Assembly (NCBI GenBank): GCA_023457175.1
Contig: JAEWMM010000104.1
Location: 1-14,125, forward strand
Reading direction: 5' to 3'
DNA from: Bacillota bacterium
Lineage (GTDB): Bacteria; Bacillota; Clostridia; Oscillospirales; Ruminococcaceae
DNA length: 14,125 bases
Shown here: positions 13,673 to 14,125 of the stretch, one piece after another
Layout of the letters: each line of letters begins with the position of its first letter
How positions within the stretch are numbered: the stretch's first letter is position 1
Position numbers and translations under genes: made by a program
Notes under the pieces: model-generated
Databases searched by the model: none
Seen by the model: only the letters and a program-made list of their open reading frames with translations
Told to the model about the DNA's origin: nothing

Positions 13673-13681
13673 TACAAGCAC

Positions 13682-13710
13682 ATATTAGCACGTTCCTTGA
13701 AGTAATTCAA
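13682..13710 (-). promoter_or_regulatory. Candidate gdhA promoter
   Basis: On the reverse strand, TTGAAT (complement of 13705-13710), 17 bases, then TAATAT (complement of 13682-13687), preceded by TGC to make an extended -10. Four of six bases match in each box. The leader to the start codon would be about 85 bases. Confidence 0.55.
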
Positions 13711-13711
13711 G
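13696..13711. promoter_or_regulatory. Operator-like palindrome on the gdhA -35 box
   Basis: CTTGAA-GTAA-TTCAAG is a perfect six-base inverted repeat with a four-base spacer. It covers the proposed -35 hexamer completely, as expected for a repressor site. The binding protein is unknown. Confidence 0.5.
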
Positions 13712-14125
13712 ACATTATTCTTGCAAAATTATTTTTAAATATAAAAAACAAAAGATAAAACGGCAATTAAATTAGCTATAATAACAATAAAATATTTGAA
13801 TTATCACTTCAAAGCATTAAAATCAAAGCGTATAGAGGTATAGAATCTTGCAAAAAAGCAGAGAGGTGCAGAAACACTGAAAATAAATAAAATGAATTAA
13901 AACTTGCGGTAAAAGTCTTTTTGCAAAAAATAAATAGCAAAGACCCCCTGTTTTTAAGGCGCCTCTGCCATTAAATGAAGGCAAAACAAATGCTCCTGCA
14001 TATGCGCTATACCAAACATAAAAAATACAATAGAACTGTAAGACAATTTGGTTTCGGCAAAAAGGATAACACCGCCAGAGACAAAACAGACGCCCGGCTC
14101 AGGCTTTTTGGGGTCATACTCAGCA
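13712..14125. other. AT-rich intergenic stretch, no confirmed gene
   Basis: Base composition changes sharply here to a strongly AT-rich stretch, with GC rising again only at the very end. A TATAAT at 13777-13782 has no -35 partner. GTCTTT (13915-13920) can pair with AAAGAC (13939-13944). At the window end several frames are open: forward from ATG 13975 to the edge, and two on the reverse strand entering from the edge, one of which would stop at about 13955. No frame shows a recognisable protein, and since both strands are open, none can be preferred. A gene fragment may begin near 14060 but I cannot call it. Confidence 0.5.

Larger units (their letters stand above)
13653..13858. repeat. Recurrent CTTGCAAAAAAG motif upstream of gdhA
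   Basis: The 12-mer CTTGCAAAAAAG occurs exactly at 13653-13664 and 13847-13858. CTTGCAAAA is at 13720-13728, and a related TTTTTGCAAAAAA is at 13918-13930. The first copy forms part of the leader hairpin. The region is AT-rich, so chance recurrence of A tracts is possible, but the shared CTTGC core is notable. Confidence 0.45.

Noticed and set aside
13975..14125. A forward gene starting at ATG 13975 and leaving the window
   Set aside because: The reverse strand is equally open here and no frame shows recognisable protein features.

Overview
The window looks like chromosomal DNA of an endospore-forming anaerobic Firmicute, most likely a GC-rich clostridium of the Oscillospiraceae/Ruminococcaceae type. 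The reasons are the gpr-spoIIP sporulation pair next to rpsT, a transketolase split into two genes, AGGAGG-type ribosome binding sites, and a glutamate dehydrogenase very similar to the NAD-dependent clostridial enzyme. Genus is inference only.

Layout. Bases 1-414 are the 3' end of a malic enzyme gene cut by the window edge. A forward run follows: an alpha-D-phosphohexomutase (659-2158), transketolase N- and C-terminal subunits four bases apart (2386-4186), an EamA-type membrane transporter (4438-5322) and a small SprT-like zinc protein (5471-5953). Hairpin terminators or structured repeats separate most of these. On the reverse strand lie gpr, spoIIP and a small membrane protein (8667 down to 6181), an operon for late sporulation and germination. 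rpsT (8770-9030) diverges from gpr and has a strong promoter, RBS and terminator. An Mrp/Nbp35 Fe-S carrier ATPase (9158-9988, reverse) and a CCA-adding enzyme (10333-11688, forward) flank a tandem hairpin repeat array. After about 550 bases without a convincing gene comes gdhA (12240-13589, reverse), with a good terminator, promoter and operator-like palindrome. The last 500 bases are AT-rich and have no confirmed gene.

How the genes work together. Most are central-metabolism and housekeeping functions: carbon flux (malic enzyme, hexose-phosphate mutase, transketolase), nitrogen assimilation or catabolism (gdhA), tRNA maturation, ribosome assembly and Fe-S delivery. The gpr-spoIIP unit serves spore formation and germination. 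There is no defence island, prophage, CRISPR array or biosynthetic cluster.

The least explained material is non-coding. It includes a diverged pair of structured dispersed repeats (4199-4334 and 6040-6153), the direct hairpin array at 10093-10284 with competing folds, nested inverted repeats in the cca/gdhA gap, and the gdhA control region, where a perfect palindrome sits on the -35 box. Among proteins, the CCA-adding enzyme has a degraded HD motif and GPR appears to have an unusually short pro-segment.
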